A stretch of 12,882 bases of DNA from Nocardioidaceae bacterium. GTDB lineage: Bacteria > Actinomycetota > Actinomycetes > Propionibacteriales > Nocardioidaceae. Positions 1 through 6,557 of this stretch are shown in pieces. The stretch is from the NCBI GenBank assembly GCA_013696015.1, contig JACCZI010000003.1, forward strand, positions 1-12,882, written 5' to 3'. The notes beneath the pieces are model-generated. The model did no database searches and was not told the DNA's origin. It was given only the letters and a program-made list of their open reading frames with translations. Each line of letters opens with the position of its first letter. The first letter of the stretch is position 1. The position numbers and the translations under genes were made by a program.

Positions 1-284
1 CTTCAGGCCAGCTCATCCCACGATGCTATGGCAGCCTTCGCCTGCCCTGAAACAAGAACGCGATTCTCCTCGTCACGCGGGACCGGCGCGCGTGCTACCC
101 GAATTGGGCGATATTCGTGGCGGGCTCGGTCCTCCTCCCCGGTGGAGCCGCTGATCGCCACTGTTCGCCACTGAGCCGTTCACGCCGTAGGTCCGCCGCA
201 GCGCTCCAAAGACCCATGAGTACCGTCCGCGGCAGTGAGTGCAACGCGTCGATCGATGGCGTTTGAGTGCGGTTTTGGGCTCAG
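1..284. other. Left-edge region, no gene seen
   Basis: I see no convincing reading frame on either strand here. Frames that stay open are short, rich in Arg, Ser and Pro, and look like high-GC noise. A short direct repeat, CGCCACTG, occurs twice around 156-173. An ATG on the minus strand at 16-14 is followed by only five codons before the edge, so a gene starting there and running left cannot be judged. Confidence 0.5.
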
Positions 285-675
285 TCAGCTCTTGGCCAGC
301 TGCGAGACGCGTTGCGCTGAGACCCCTAGCACGGTTGCGGCGTCGACGCCGGTGAGGCCGATTTCACGAAGGTGCCTTGCGGCCTGCCGGGAGACGGCTG
401 CCACGTTGCGCTGTTGCTCATCGAGTGCGGCCACGCCTTCCTCGCGGCCTCCACCTCAGCCAACACGACAGGATCGAGGTTTGGTGCCACGAGCACATCC
501 ACCTCCGAGGCGGGGATCTCCGAGACGGCCGCGATCAGATCAGCCGCCACGGCATCGGGGTGACCTTGCCGAGCGCAGCATCGACATGAGCATCGGCGGA
601 GACGAGAATTTTAGAAGCTGTCAAGGCTTCCCCCAAAGCGCACTCGGCGAGATAGCGGATGTGGCTCTCGGGCAT
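285..675 (-). pseudogene. HicB-like small helix-turn-helix protein, two frameshifts
   Basis: Three minus-strand frames join into one sensible protein of about 131 residues. Frame one starts at ATG 675 (or GTG 678) with MPESHIRYLAEC and runs to the C4 run near 557-560. Frame two gives AADLIAAVSEIPASEVDV down to about 440. Frame three gives a helical segment, DEQQRNVAAVSRQAARHL, then GLTGVDAATVLGVSAQRVSQL, ending at TGA 287-285. That last piece reads as a helix-turn-helix, and the middle resembles the end of a HicB fold followed by the linker seen in many actinobacterial HicB-family antitoxins. Each join needs one added base. No HicA-type toxin gene lies next to it. The family call is from memory of motif layout, not alignment. 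It is either a decayed orphan antitoxin or an intact gene hidden by two sequencing deletions. The gene is divergent from the cupin, 39 bp away. Confidence 0.5.
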
Positions 676-714
676 CACGGTGGCAGTAGACCGGGCAGGT
701 GGCACACTCACTGG

Positions 715-1101
715 ATGAGCGAGCCCGTTCGCGTGTTCAGGAAAGCCGACATGATCGCAGCTGACCCCACGCCAGGCATGCTCCGCAAGCGAGCGTTCGA
801 AGCCTTGACGCTGTGGGCCGGGCAGGTGGAGACCGCACCGGGAGCGGTCTCTGGTTGGCACCATCACGACCTCAACCAGACGAGTCTGTACGTTGTCTCC
901 GGCGTACTGCGCTTGGAGTTCGAGGGATACGAGGGGTATGTCGAGGCCGAAGCCGGTGACTTCATCCATGTGCCCGCTTTCACCGTGCACCGCGAGAGCA
1001 ACCCGACCGATGAGCCCTCCGTGGCCGTGATAGCCCGCGCGGGCGGAGGAACACCGACGGTGAACGTGGACCCTCCGCTGGCTTCGCCCCCACGCTCTTA
1101 G
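715..1101 (+). CDS. Small single-domain cupin protein
   Basis: This encodes 128 residues with a clear cupin barrel. Motif 1 is around residues 43-63 with His-His-His at 49-51 and a closing Gly at 63. Motif 2 is GDFIHVPAFTVH at 81-92 and supplies the last His. The usual motif-1 Glu is absent: Gln55 or nearby Thr/Ser takes its place, so metal binding may be altered or may use three ligands. Cupins of this size are often metal-dependent dioxygenases, isomerases or binding proteins; the substrate cannot be read from sequence. I chose ATG 715 because the recognisable fold starts soon after and the frame upstream overlaps the antisense HTH gene without looking like protein. The ribosome site is weak, with GCAGGTGG rather far upstream. 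It stands alone and is convergent with the gene to its right. Confidence 0.8.
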   Translation: MSEPVRVFRKADMIAADPTPGMLRKRAFEALTLWAGQVETAPGAVSGWHHHDLNQTSLYVVSGVLRLEFEGYEGYVEAEAGDFIHVPAFTVHRESNPTDEPSVAVIARAGGGTPTVNVDPPLASPPRS

Positions 1102-1136
1102 TCGTTCGGCTGCTGACGCGCTGTGGGCAACCGCTG

Positions 1137-1817
1137 TTACGTCCGCTCCGTCAACCTGTCGTGAGCCGTGACCGGCTCCGCGTCGAGGTCAGGGCGGGCC
1201 AGGATTGCGTTGATCATGGTCTGCGAGCCCGCGACGAGCGTGTCGTCACCGTCGATGTCGGTGCCGACGACCCATGCCCGATCGTCGGGCCACCACAGAT
1301 TCGGCGAGCGAACCCGTCCAGCTGCCCGGCCTGCCTCCGCGTACCGACTCATGTCGGCCGGGTCAACGTCTACTCGAGCGCCTGCGTCGTCGACGGCCCA
1401 GGAGGAGCAGCCCTGCACATCGCCTGAGTGTCCTAGGCCCTCGATCTCGACCGCGAGATCCACAACCTTGGCGACCGGCGCGCGAAACATCAGGTACGCC
1501 CGCTCGGGCAGGCGCATCTTTGCGAGCGTGGCCCACTGTCGAGGCAGGCCAGGGTGTCCCTCCCAGAGTGCGAACCAGCAGACGTCAGGCGTCGTCGTGC
1601 CGGGCAGCAGGACGTCGCGAAGGGCGGCCAGCGAGAGCCGATCGAGGCACCCGACGGGAGGTCCGCCGTCGACGTCCCCCTGGTGCGAGACCAGCACATG
1701 CGCCTCGTACGCCGCGGGGACGACATCGCGGACCCGGCCACCGAGCCTGATGAGGTGCCCGGACAACCAGGCGCCAGCGGTCACATCCACCAGCGGGACG
1801 ACGTCGACTGACCTCAT
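1137..1817 (-). CDS. Conserved actinobacterial protein of unknown function
   Basis: The protein has 226 residues and no signal peptide or membrane segment. It has the layout of a conserved hypothetical family common in actinobacteria. The N-terminal part runs through DVTAGAW and VVPAAYEAHVLV. A middle block contains LRDVLLPGTTTPDVCWFALW, then PERAYLMF. The C-terminal block contains LWWPDDRAWVVGTDIDGD, where Trp-Trp-Pro-Asp-Asp-Arg-Ala-Trp is the hallmark, followed by a helix-rich tail. I know of no assigned biochemical role and do not propose one. The start ATG 1817-1815 overlaps the stop of the phosphatase gene upstream (ATGA), so the two are likely translated from one message with coupling. 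The family call is from remembered motifs. Confidence 0.8.
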   Translation of the reverse strand: MRSVDVVPLVDVTAGAWLSGHLIRLGGRVRDVVPAAYEAHVLVSHQGDVDGGPPVGCLDRLSLAALRDVLLPGTTTPDVCWFALWEGHPGLPRQWATLAKMRLPERAYLMFRAPVAKVVDLAVEIEGLGHSGDVQGCSSWAVDDAGARVDVDPADMSRYAEAGRAAGRVRSPNLWWPDDRAWVVGTDIDGDDTLVAGSQTMINAILARPDLDAEPVTAHDRLTERT

Positions 1818-2299
1818 TCAACCCACGGCCTGCCGGACGCCCTCAGCACCGCTGACGAATGACTTGCCGTCGACCACGAGCCCGACACCGCGATCACTGC
1901 GGTTGCCGAGGTGGGCATCGGAACCCCCTCACCCGTGAGAAGCGAGACCAGGTCCTCGATTCCGGGGTTGTGGCCGACCAAGACCACGGTTTCGAGATCG
2001 TCCGATAGCTCCTGCACGACACCGAGGAGTTCACTGTCGGACGCGGCGTACACGCGATCATCGACCCGCGTCTGCGGAGGTACATCGAGTGCTGCCGAGA
2101 CGAGATCCCAGGTGCTACGGGCGCGTGCGGCAGGTGACACCACAGCGAGGTCAAGGCTGTCGATGTTTTCGTTCAACCATCGCCCTGCGTCCGGCGCCTG
2201 GCGTCGGCCGCGCTTGGCCAAAGGCCGGCTGATGTCGGGTTCGTCGCCCGACCAGTCCGACTTCGCATGCCGAAGCAGGATCAGCGTGCGCCCAGACAT
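1814..2299 (-). CDS. sixA: SixA-type phosphohistidine phosphatase
   Basis: The protein has 161 residues, the usual size for SixA-type members of the histidine phosphatase superfamily. The phosphate-accepting motif LLRHAKSDW is at residues 8-16, with His11 as the predicted nucleophile. A Ser-Pro plus Arg segment (SPAARARST) is near 55-63, and the second catalytic His is in LVGHNPGIEDL (His110). SixA proteins remove phosphate from phosphohistidine on signalling or phosphotransfer proteins, and some relatives act on small phosphoesters; the target here is unknown. Start ATG 2299 has GATGAGG a few bases upstream. The last 25 or so residues are less typical than the rest but the frame is intact. 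The gene overlaps its downstream partner by four bases. Confidence 0.87.
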   Translation of the reverse strand: MSGRTLILLRHAKSDWSGDEPDISRPLAKRGRRQAPDAGRWLNENIDSLDLAVVSPAARARSTWDLVSAALDVPPQTRVDDRVYAASDSELLGVVQELSDDLETVVLVGHNPGIEDLVSLLTGEGVPMPTSATAVIAVSGSWSTASHSSAVLRASGRPWVE

Positions 2300-2323
2300 C
2301 GGTACCTCATCTCAGTGACAGCC

Positions 2324-2342
2324 GGTGTCGTCACATGACACC
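2324..2342. promoter_or_regulatory. Inverted repeat upstream of sixA
   Basis: A perfect 6-bp inverted repeat, GGTGTC-N7-GACACC, lies 25 bp upstream of the sixA start, in the 123-bp gap after the molybdoenzyme gene. It could be an operator for the sixA unit or a weak hairpin ending the upstream transcript. No T-run follows on either strand. Function is inferred only from position. Confidence 0.3.
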
Positions 2343-2422
2343 TCTGGCGGTAGCGCCGGTGCGCCACTGCTCCATCGTGGCAGGTGGGACGGGAGGCAAC
2401 GGCTGACCCAGAGCGGAGGGCG

Positions 2423-3478
2423 TCATTGCAGTGGGAACGGTGGCTGCAGCCACCACGCCTCGGAAGTGGTCTGGACGTGCGCCACCCATTTGACCCACCA
2501 GAAGCCACGACGGTCGGGGGCGACCAAACGCACCGGTCCGCCGTGACCGTCGGACAGCGGCTCCCCTCCGATGCGCGTGGCGAGGAGCAGCCGATCGAGA
2601 TCACTGAGCGGAAACCGCCGGCGGTAGCCGGTCACGGAGACCACCTCGATGCTGCGCGCCCCGGCGGGGACCGTGTCGATGAGCCGGTCCATGCGTACGC
2701 CTCGCCACTCCTGCTCGGCGTACCACCCTCCAGTGCAGTCCAGCACCGCGTGCACTGCGTCGTTGGCAGCGTTCAGCTCGGCGTATGAAACCGTCACCGA
2801 GTCCACGGTGAGCTGCCACGACTCGCGCTCGACGCTGGGCACGGTGTCGGTGAACCACTGCGTCACTGGCATCCGGTCGGGCTGGCCGGAGCCCAGCTCG
2901 TACGACCCGGTTTCGCGTCGGTGTCGTCCCGGCAGCCCCAGTACGCCGGTGACTGTGTCGATCGTCAGGTACGCGGCGAGCGAACCGACTCCCAGTGCAC
3001 CGGCGCGCAACATGGTCCGTCGCGACAGATCAGCGCGCCGGATCCGCTGGCGGCGCCCCCGGACATGTACTGCCAAGAGTGGCAACGCCAGCACGGCGGC
3101 AACGACGTGCCCCGTGAGCGCGGTGACGCCGAACACCGATTGGTAGCCGCCGACAGCATGCAGCACTCCCGTCGCCACGGCGACCACCAACAGCAGCCCG
3201 AGGGCCACTCCGGCACGATGACCGGATCGTCGAGCGCCACGGCTCAGGCTGCGCCGGACAATGATCGACTTCCACGGCACCAGCAGCAGCAGACCCAGAC
3301 CGAAGGCGCCGTGCGCAATCGCGACTAGCTCCGCCTCGGTAGCCGTTCCTGTTCCGAAGGCCAACACGCCGCTGGCGAACGCGCCGAGCGTCAGGGCGAG
3401 GAGTGCGACGTTGGTCCGACGACCAGCTCGCCGCACAACGCTCGAACTGCTGCCCCCCACCCATCGCGTGCGCGTCAC
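2423..3478 (-). CDS. Membrane-anchored molybdopterin oxidoreductase (sulfite oxidase fold)
   Basis: With the GTG start at 3478 this is 351 residues. Four hydrophobic helices lie at about 24-46, 51-69, 88-108 and 118-139, carrying His56, His107, His124 and His138, which could bind haem in a cytochrome-b-like way. A twin-arginine motif SRRTMLR (152-158) then precedes a fifth hydrophobic stretch (159-182). The remainder is a molybdopterin-binding domain of the sulfite oxidase type, with the likely Mo-ligand Cys248 in LDCTGGW and a C-terminal HGGPVRLV block followed by FWWVKWV. Families of this shape are known to place the cofactor domain outside the membrane through Tat. The substrate is unknown. 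The frame is open further upstream, but that stretch lacks protein character and follows the end of the neighbouring gene. The ribosome site at GTG 3478 is poor, so the start is uncertain; GTG 3460 is an alternative. Confidence 0.85.
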   Translation of the reverse strand: MTRTRWVGGSSSSVVRRAGRRTNVALLALTLGAFASGVLAFGTGTATEAELVAIAHGAFGLGLLLLVPWKSIIVRRSLSRGARRSGHRAGVALGLLLVVAVATGVLHAVGGYQSVFGVTALTGHVVAAVLALPLLAVHVRGRRQRIRRADLSRRTMLRAGALGVGSLAAYLTIDTVTGVLGLPGRHRRETGSYELGSGQPDRMPVTQWFTDTVPSVERESWQLTVDSVTVSYAELNAANDAVHAVLDCTGGWYAEQEWRGVRMDRLIDTVPAGARSIEVVSVTGYRRRFPLSDLDRLLLATRIGGEPLSDGHGGPVRLVAPDRRGFWWVKWVAHVQTTSEAWWLQPPFPLQ

Positions 3479-3612
3479 CTCACCAGTGTGCGCACGTTCT
3501 TGAGTGGGCAACTGCGAGGCGCCTGCTGCGTACGGGGCGCCGTCTGCGCCGCCGCAAGCCTGCGCCGATGCGGCACCTGCACCTGGCAGCGACCTGCAGG
3601 GGGCCGGACACG

Positions 3613-4743
3613 TCAGGGCAAATGCTGGTGGGCCCACGCGCCGTCGGACAGCGACTCGATCGTGTAGCCATCGTCAGGATCCAGGCCCCCACCACAATGA
3701 GGCGGTCACCAGCCCAGACGGCAGAGCCGGGCTGGTCGGGTGCTCCATCAGGGCGCGGCAGGTTGGTCCACGTCTGATCCACATCGTCGTATACCCAACC
3801 TTCTATCGCGGCGAACGGACCGGTGATTGCCTCAACGCCCCACCCGCCGGTGAACTCCGCGGGAGGGTTGGGGAGCCGGCCCCATTCGCCGCTGGCGGGC
3901 TCGAGGACGCCACCGTACGGAATCGTTCGTCCGTACCCATTGGTGTCTCCCCCGTCGGCTCCACCGAGCGTGGGGTCAACCATGCGCCCTCCAGTCCACG
4001 TCCAGCGCCATCCGCCGAGCTGATGGCTGTCCGGCAACAGCTGCCAGCGTTCTGATCCCCGCGGCAGCAGAGCGGCGCGCAGGTATGACGGCGACTGGGA
4101 ACCGGGTTGCGGGAGCATGTCATGGCCGGTGAGGACCAGTCCATGCGATGTGGAGGTGAGCGTGCGGTCGAAGGCGGGACCGAGCGGGTCAAGGGGAAGC
4201 AACGACCAGGTTTCGGTCGCGGGATCGTAGACAGTGTCGGGAGGATCGTTGCGGCCTCTCTCACCTCGGATCACGATGACTCTGCCGTGGGCGGCCACCA
4301 GTTCGACATAGTCGGGTAAGGCTGTCGGCGCTTGATGACGCGTCCACGCATCCTCGGAGGCGTCGTATGACTGAAGGCCGCCAGCAGTCGTCATAAAGAC
4401 CTCGTCGCCGATGACCGCCGGAGAATCGTACGGCTCGATCGGAGCCGGTGCCGGCGCCGTCTTGCGCCCGGTGCCCCGCTCGGGGCTGAACGGGGGCCAT
4501 CGCGGGTGTCGGGGCGCGGCCCCACGCATGAGGCAGTCGGCGGGCAGGGAGCGCTGGTATCACCCCTGAGAAACAGGACCTCCTGCCCGGTCCGGGCCGT
4601 TACCGCTCCGAGTCGCGGAGACACCGGGGTGAGGGAAGCTCACGCCACGCTTCGTAGCCCTCGTCTGCGGTCACGGTTTGAGGTGCTTCGGTGCTTCCAC
4701 ACGCCGCGATCAGCAGCAAGCCAAAGACACCGATGATGCGCAC
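3613..4743 (-). pseudogene. Kelch-like beta-propeller lipoprotein, three frameshifts
   Basis: The gene starts at GTG 4743 with a short lipoprotein signal: MRIIGVFGLLLIAAC, lipobox IAAC, Cys at residue 15. Three frame changes follow on the minus strand. At the C4 run 4626-4629 the frame moves to one reading VSPRLGAVTARTGQEV. At the C5 run 4492-4496 it moves to one reading FSPERGTGRKTAPAP. At the G5 run 3686-3690 it moves to VVGGLDPDDGYTIESL and the natural stop at 3615-3613. Adding one base in each run restores about 377 residues. The body has repeated Trp/Gly-rich blades (DPATETWSLLPL, EPASGEWGRLPNPP, DDVDQTWTNLPRP), typical of kelch/galactose-oxidase-type propellers on the outer face of the membrane. 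Ligand and role are unknown. All three breaks are single-base losses in G/C runs, so sequencing error is the simplest reading. Confidence 0.75.
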
Positions 4744-4825
4744 ACCCCTGGGACGCCGGTGATCGCCTCGAAGTTCCCGGAGCGCACATGGTCGGACAAC
4801 CGATAGGTCCGAGGTCAGGTCCGAT

Positions 4826-5044
4826 CCGAAGCTGTCTGGCGATCTGCTCGACGTCCAACGTTCCGTCAGCGGCGCCGATAACGAGGTGAAAGGCGTCGTC
4901 ATGCGACAGCGCGGGTGCGTGCCCGTTGAGATCGAGGAAGACCACGGTGGCCAGCCACGTCAGGCGCTTGTTCCCGTCGACCAGCGCGTGGTTTCGCGCG
5001 ACGGAGTGCAGAAACGTCGCCACTCCCGAGTCGAATGAGCTCTC
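4826..5044 (-). pseudogene. doc: Truncated Doc/Fic-type toxin, C-terminal half only
   Basis: The frame after the VOC stop codon reads ESSFDSGVATFLHSVARNHALVDGNKRLTW and continues to AFHLVIG and IARQLR. The HALVDGNKR block is the Fic/Doc active-site motif (HxFxDGNKR, with Leu in place of Phe), and the flanking text is typical of actinobacterial Doc proteins of about 125 residues. Only about 70 residues are present. The N-terminal half, its start codon and a Phd-type antitoxin gene are all missing. The break lies immediately beside the end of the VOC gene. A GTG at 5023 could start translation but would give a protein lacking half the fold. The frame stays open to 4640, past where Doc similarity ends near 4826 and into the lipoprotein gene. 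This is probably a deletion remnant of a toxin-antitoxin locus. Confidence 0.75.
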
Positions 5045-5062
5045 CTACGCATGGTCGTAGGA
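5043..5062. terminator. Perfect hairpin over the VOC stop codon
   Basis: TCCTACG-N6-CGTAGGA is a perfect 7-bp stem with a 6-base loop. It covers the last codons and the TAG of the VOC gene and sits at the doc truncation point. There is no T-run. It may act as a U-less terminator for the VOC transcript or may mark the recombination boundary. Confidence 0.4.
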
Positions 5063-5431
5063 CCCAGGAGGCGGGAGCTGCTGCAAGGTCCAGGTGTTGC
5101 CGTCGGGATCGCTGAACGAGGTGAACGAACCCCACGCAAGCGTCTCGACCTCGGGCGCGTCGACACCGCGCCCGAGAAGTTCTTGGCGTGCCGCCTCCGC
5201 GTCGGGAACGACGACCTGGATGCTGTGCTGCGTTCCCGGTGTCATATCGGTGATGCCCTCCCCGAACGCGATCGAACACGCCGACGTCGGCGGCGTGACC
5301 TGCACGAACCGGATGTTCTCATCAACCCGAGCTTGGATGTCCAACGTGAATCCGACCTTGTCGACGTAGAAGTCGATGGCCCTGTCGACATCGGTCACCG
5401 GCACGAAGATGAGCTCGATCTTGCACTCCAT
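5045..5431 (-). CDS. VOC (glyoxalase/bleomycin resistance) family protein
   Basis: The protein has 128 residues, the normal size for a single-chain vicinal oxygen chelate protein with two beta-alpha-beta-beta-beta units. It opens with IELIFVPVTDVDRAIDFYVD, the usual start of the first unit. The second unit begins near HSIQVVVPDAEAARQEL, and the protein closes with FSDPDGNTWTLQQL, where many relatives have a metal-binding Glu and this one has Gln. Members bind or transform small electrophiles and antibiotics, often as dimers; the substrate cannot be inferred. Start ATG 5431 has GGAGA five bases upstream. The gene is followed directly by the doc remnant and is separated by 145 bp from the methyltransferase upstream on the same strand. 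Confidence 0.9.
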   Translation of the reverse strand: MECKIELIFVPVTDVDRAIDFYVDKVGFTLDIQARVDENIRFVQVTPPTSACSIAFGEGITDMTPGTQHSIQVVVPDAEAARQELLGRGVDAPEVETLAWGSFTSFSDPDGNTWTLQQLPPPGSYDHA

Positions 5432-5576
5432 GGCTGTCTCCGATCTGGCCGCCGGGCCCAGTGCCCAGCGACCAAATGACCATCGTGACCAACAGCGCCG
5501 ACAGTTCTCCGAACGACCCAGAACCGGGGCATGCCCAGACCGGGGTCATGCAATCGCTCGGCGTGGTGACAAATCC

Positions 5577-6371
5577 TCAGTGGCGAGTCCCCGTGATCAG
5601 CAGGTAGGTGCGGGACTGCTCGATCCGGGCGCCGACACGGCAGCGCTCGAACATTGCCACCCACTCGCGGTGGAGCCGGCCCCGCTCTTCGTCGTCGAGC
5701 GAGCCGACGAGTGTCTTCGTCGGGCCGTACGCGGTCGCGAACGTCTCCCACACCTGCTCGCCGGAGTCGGCGTGCAGGACGGTGTCGCGTTCTTCGATCG
5801 TCAGGTCGAAGTCTGTTCCAAGCATCCGTTGCACATACTCAGGACGTCCCCAGTCGAACGTGTTTCCCACCCCGGGCGCGGGCGCCGGCATGAAGGGCTT
5901 CATAACAGCAAACATGTCCGCCACCCCACTGGTGGGTGTCCAGCAGGCCAAACCCAGCCGTCCACCCGGCCGACACACCCGGGCCAGCTCGCCGGCGACC
6001 GCCGGGTGGTCGGGTGCGAACTGCGTGCCGATCGCGGAGGAAACGACGTCGAAGCCGGCGTCCTCGAACTTGAGCGCCTCGGCGTCTCCGGTCTCGAACC
6101 GAGCCCGCAGGCCAGCCGCTGTCGCCTTCTCCTTGGCGCGGGCGACCAGGGCCGGGGCCAGGTCCACACCGATGACCTCCGCCCCCGCCCGGGCAGCCCG
6201 CAATGCCACCGCACCCGTGCCCGTCGCCACGTCCAGCCACCGCTGTCCCGGTTTCGCGTCAAGTGCATCAACGAGCGCCTCATGAATCTCGCTCGTGATC
6301 TCCACGATCGGCTCGTACGGACCGCTCCCCCACATGACACTCTGCCGATTCTTCAGTTCCTCGAACGCCAT
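5577..6371 (-). CDS. Class I SAM-dependent methyltransferase
   Basis: The protein has 264 residues and a Rossmann-type methyltransferase core. The glycine-rich SAM loop is WLDVATGTGAVALRAARAGA at about 45-64. The acidic residue after beta-2 is in VIGVDLAP, and the next motif is FETGDAEALKFEDAGFDVV. ARVCRPGGRLGLACW is the usual beta-5 region. The C-terminal third (TFDWGRPEYVQRML to the end) is a substrate cap. It is soluble, with no signal. The target could be a small metabolite, quinone-like compound or xenobiotic, which the sequence does not settle. Start ATG 6371 is chosen because GGGAGG lies about seven bases upstream; the frame is open for 26 further codons of poor protein character. The gene is divergent from the drug exporter across 186 bp. 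Confidence 0.9.
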   Translation of the reverse strand: MAFEELKNRQSVMWGSGPYEPIVEITSEIHEALVDALDAKPGQRWLDVATGTGAVALRAARAGAEVIGVDLAPALVARAKEKATAAGLRARFETGDAEALKFEDAGFDVVSSAIGTQFAPDHPAVAGELARVCRPGGRLGLACWTPTSGVADMFAVMKPFMPAPAPGVGNTFDWGRPEYVQRMLGTDFDLTIEERDTVLHADSGEQVWETFATAYGPTKTLVGSLDDEERGRLHREWVAMFERCRVGARIEQSRTYLLITGTRH

Positions 6372-6557
6372 CCCACTGACCTCCCGTTGTTCTTGGGCGT
6401 AGCGACCCTGGCACGGAGTCAACGCACCTACAAGAGCCCCACGGCGCACACGTCACGCAAGGGGCTCCTCGGCTGAGACAAATGTGCTCAATTGGCACCG
6501 ATGACTTCCATGTTCGGCGCCCGTCTACCCTCGCAGAGCCAACCGAAAGGAAGTGCC
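6372..6557. promoter_or_regulatory. Divergent promoter region, methyltransferase / MFS exporter
   Basis: This 186-bp gap separates two divergent genes and must hold both promoters. Rightward, TACCCT at 6526-6531 fits an actinobacterial -10 (TAnnnT), with a weak TGACTT 18 bp upstream at 6502-6507. AAAGGAAG at 6546-6553 is a clear ribosome site for GTG 6558. Leftward, TTGACT (minus strand of 6417-6422) could be a -35, but the best -10, TACGCC, is only 15 bp away. No regulator gene is adjacent. Confidence 0.35.

Noticed and set aside
235..1101. A 288-codon open frame containing the cupin with a long N-terminal extension
   Set aside because: Residues before 715 are Ser/Arg/Pro-rich, lie antisense to the HTH-like gene and match no domain; the cupin fold starts after ATG 715.
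1168..1938. A 256-codon plus-strand frame opposite the unknown protein and sixA
   Set aside because: It is composed mainly of Ser/Arg/Pro/Thr and lies antisense to two genes with recognisable motifs.
3480..3612. C-terminal tail of the kelch frame rich in Arg/Cys
   Set aside because: It is read-through after a frame change at 3686-3690; the restored frame stops at 3613.
4640..4825. Continuation of the Doc frame toward 4640
   Set aside because: Doc similarity ends near 4826; the rest overlaps the lipoprotein signal peptide region in another frame and does not look like protein.
5527..5536. Palindrome GGGCATGCCC downstream of the methyltransferase
   Set aside because: It is ten bases with no loop, no T-run and no neighbouring partner site; chance is likely.
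5432..5576. A short frame (ATG 5549, minus) between the methyltransferase and VOC
   Set aside because: It runs out of frame into VOC, has no ribosome site, and its hydrophobic stretch is too short to support a gene.
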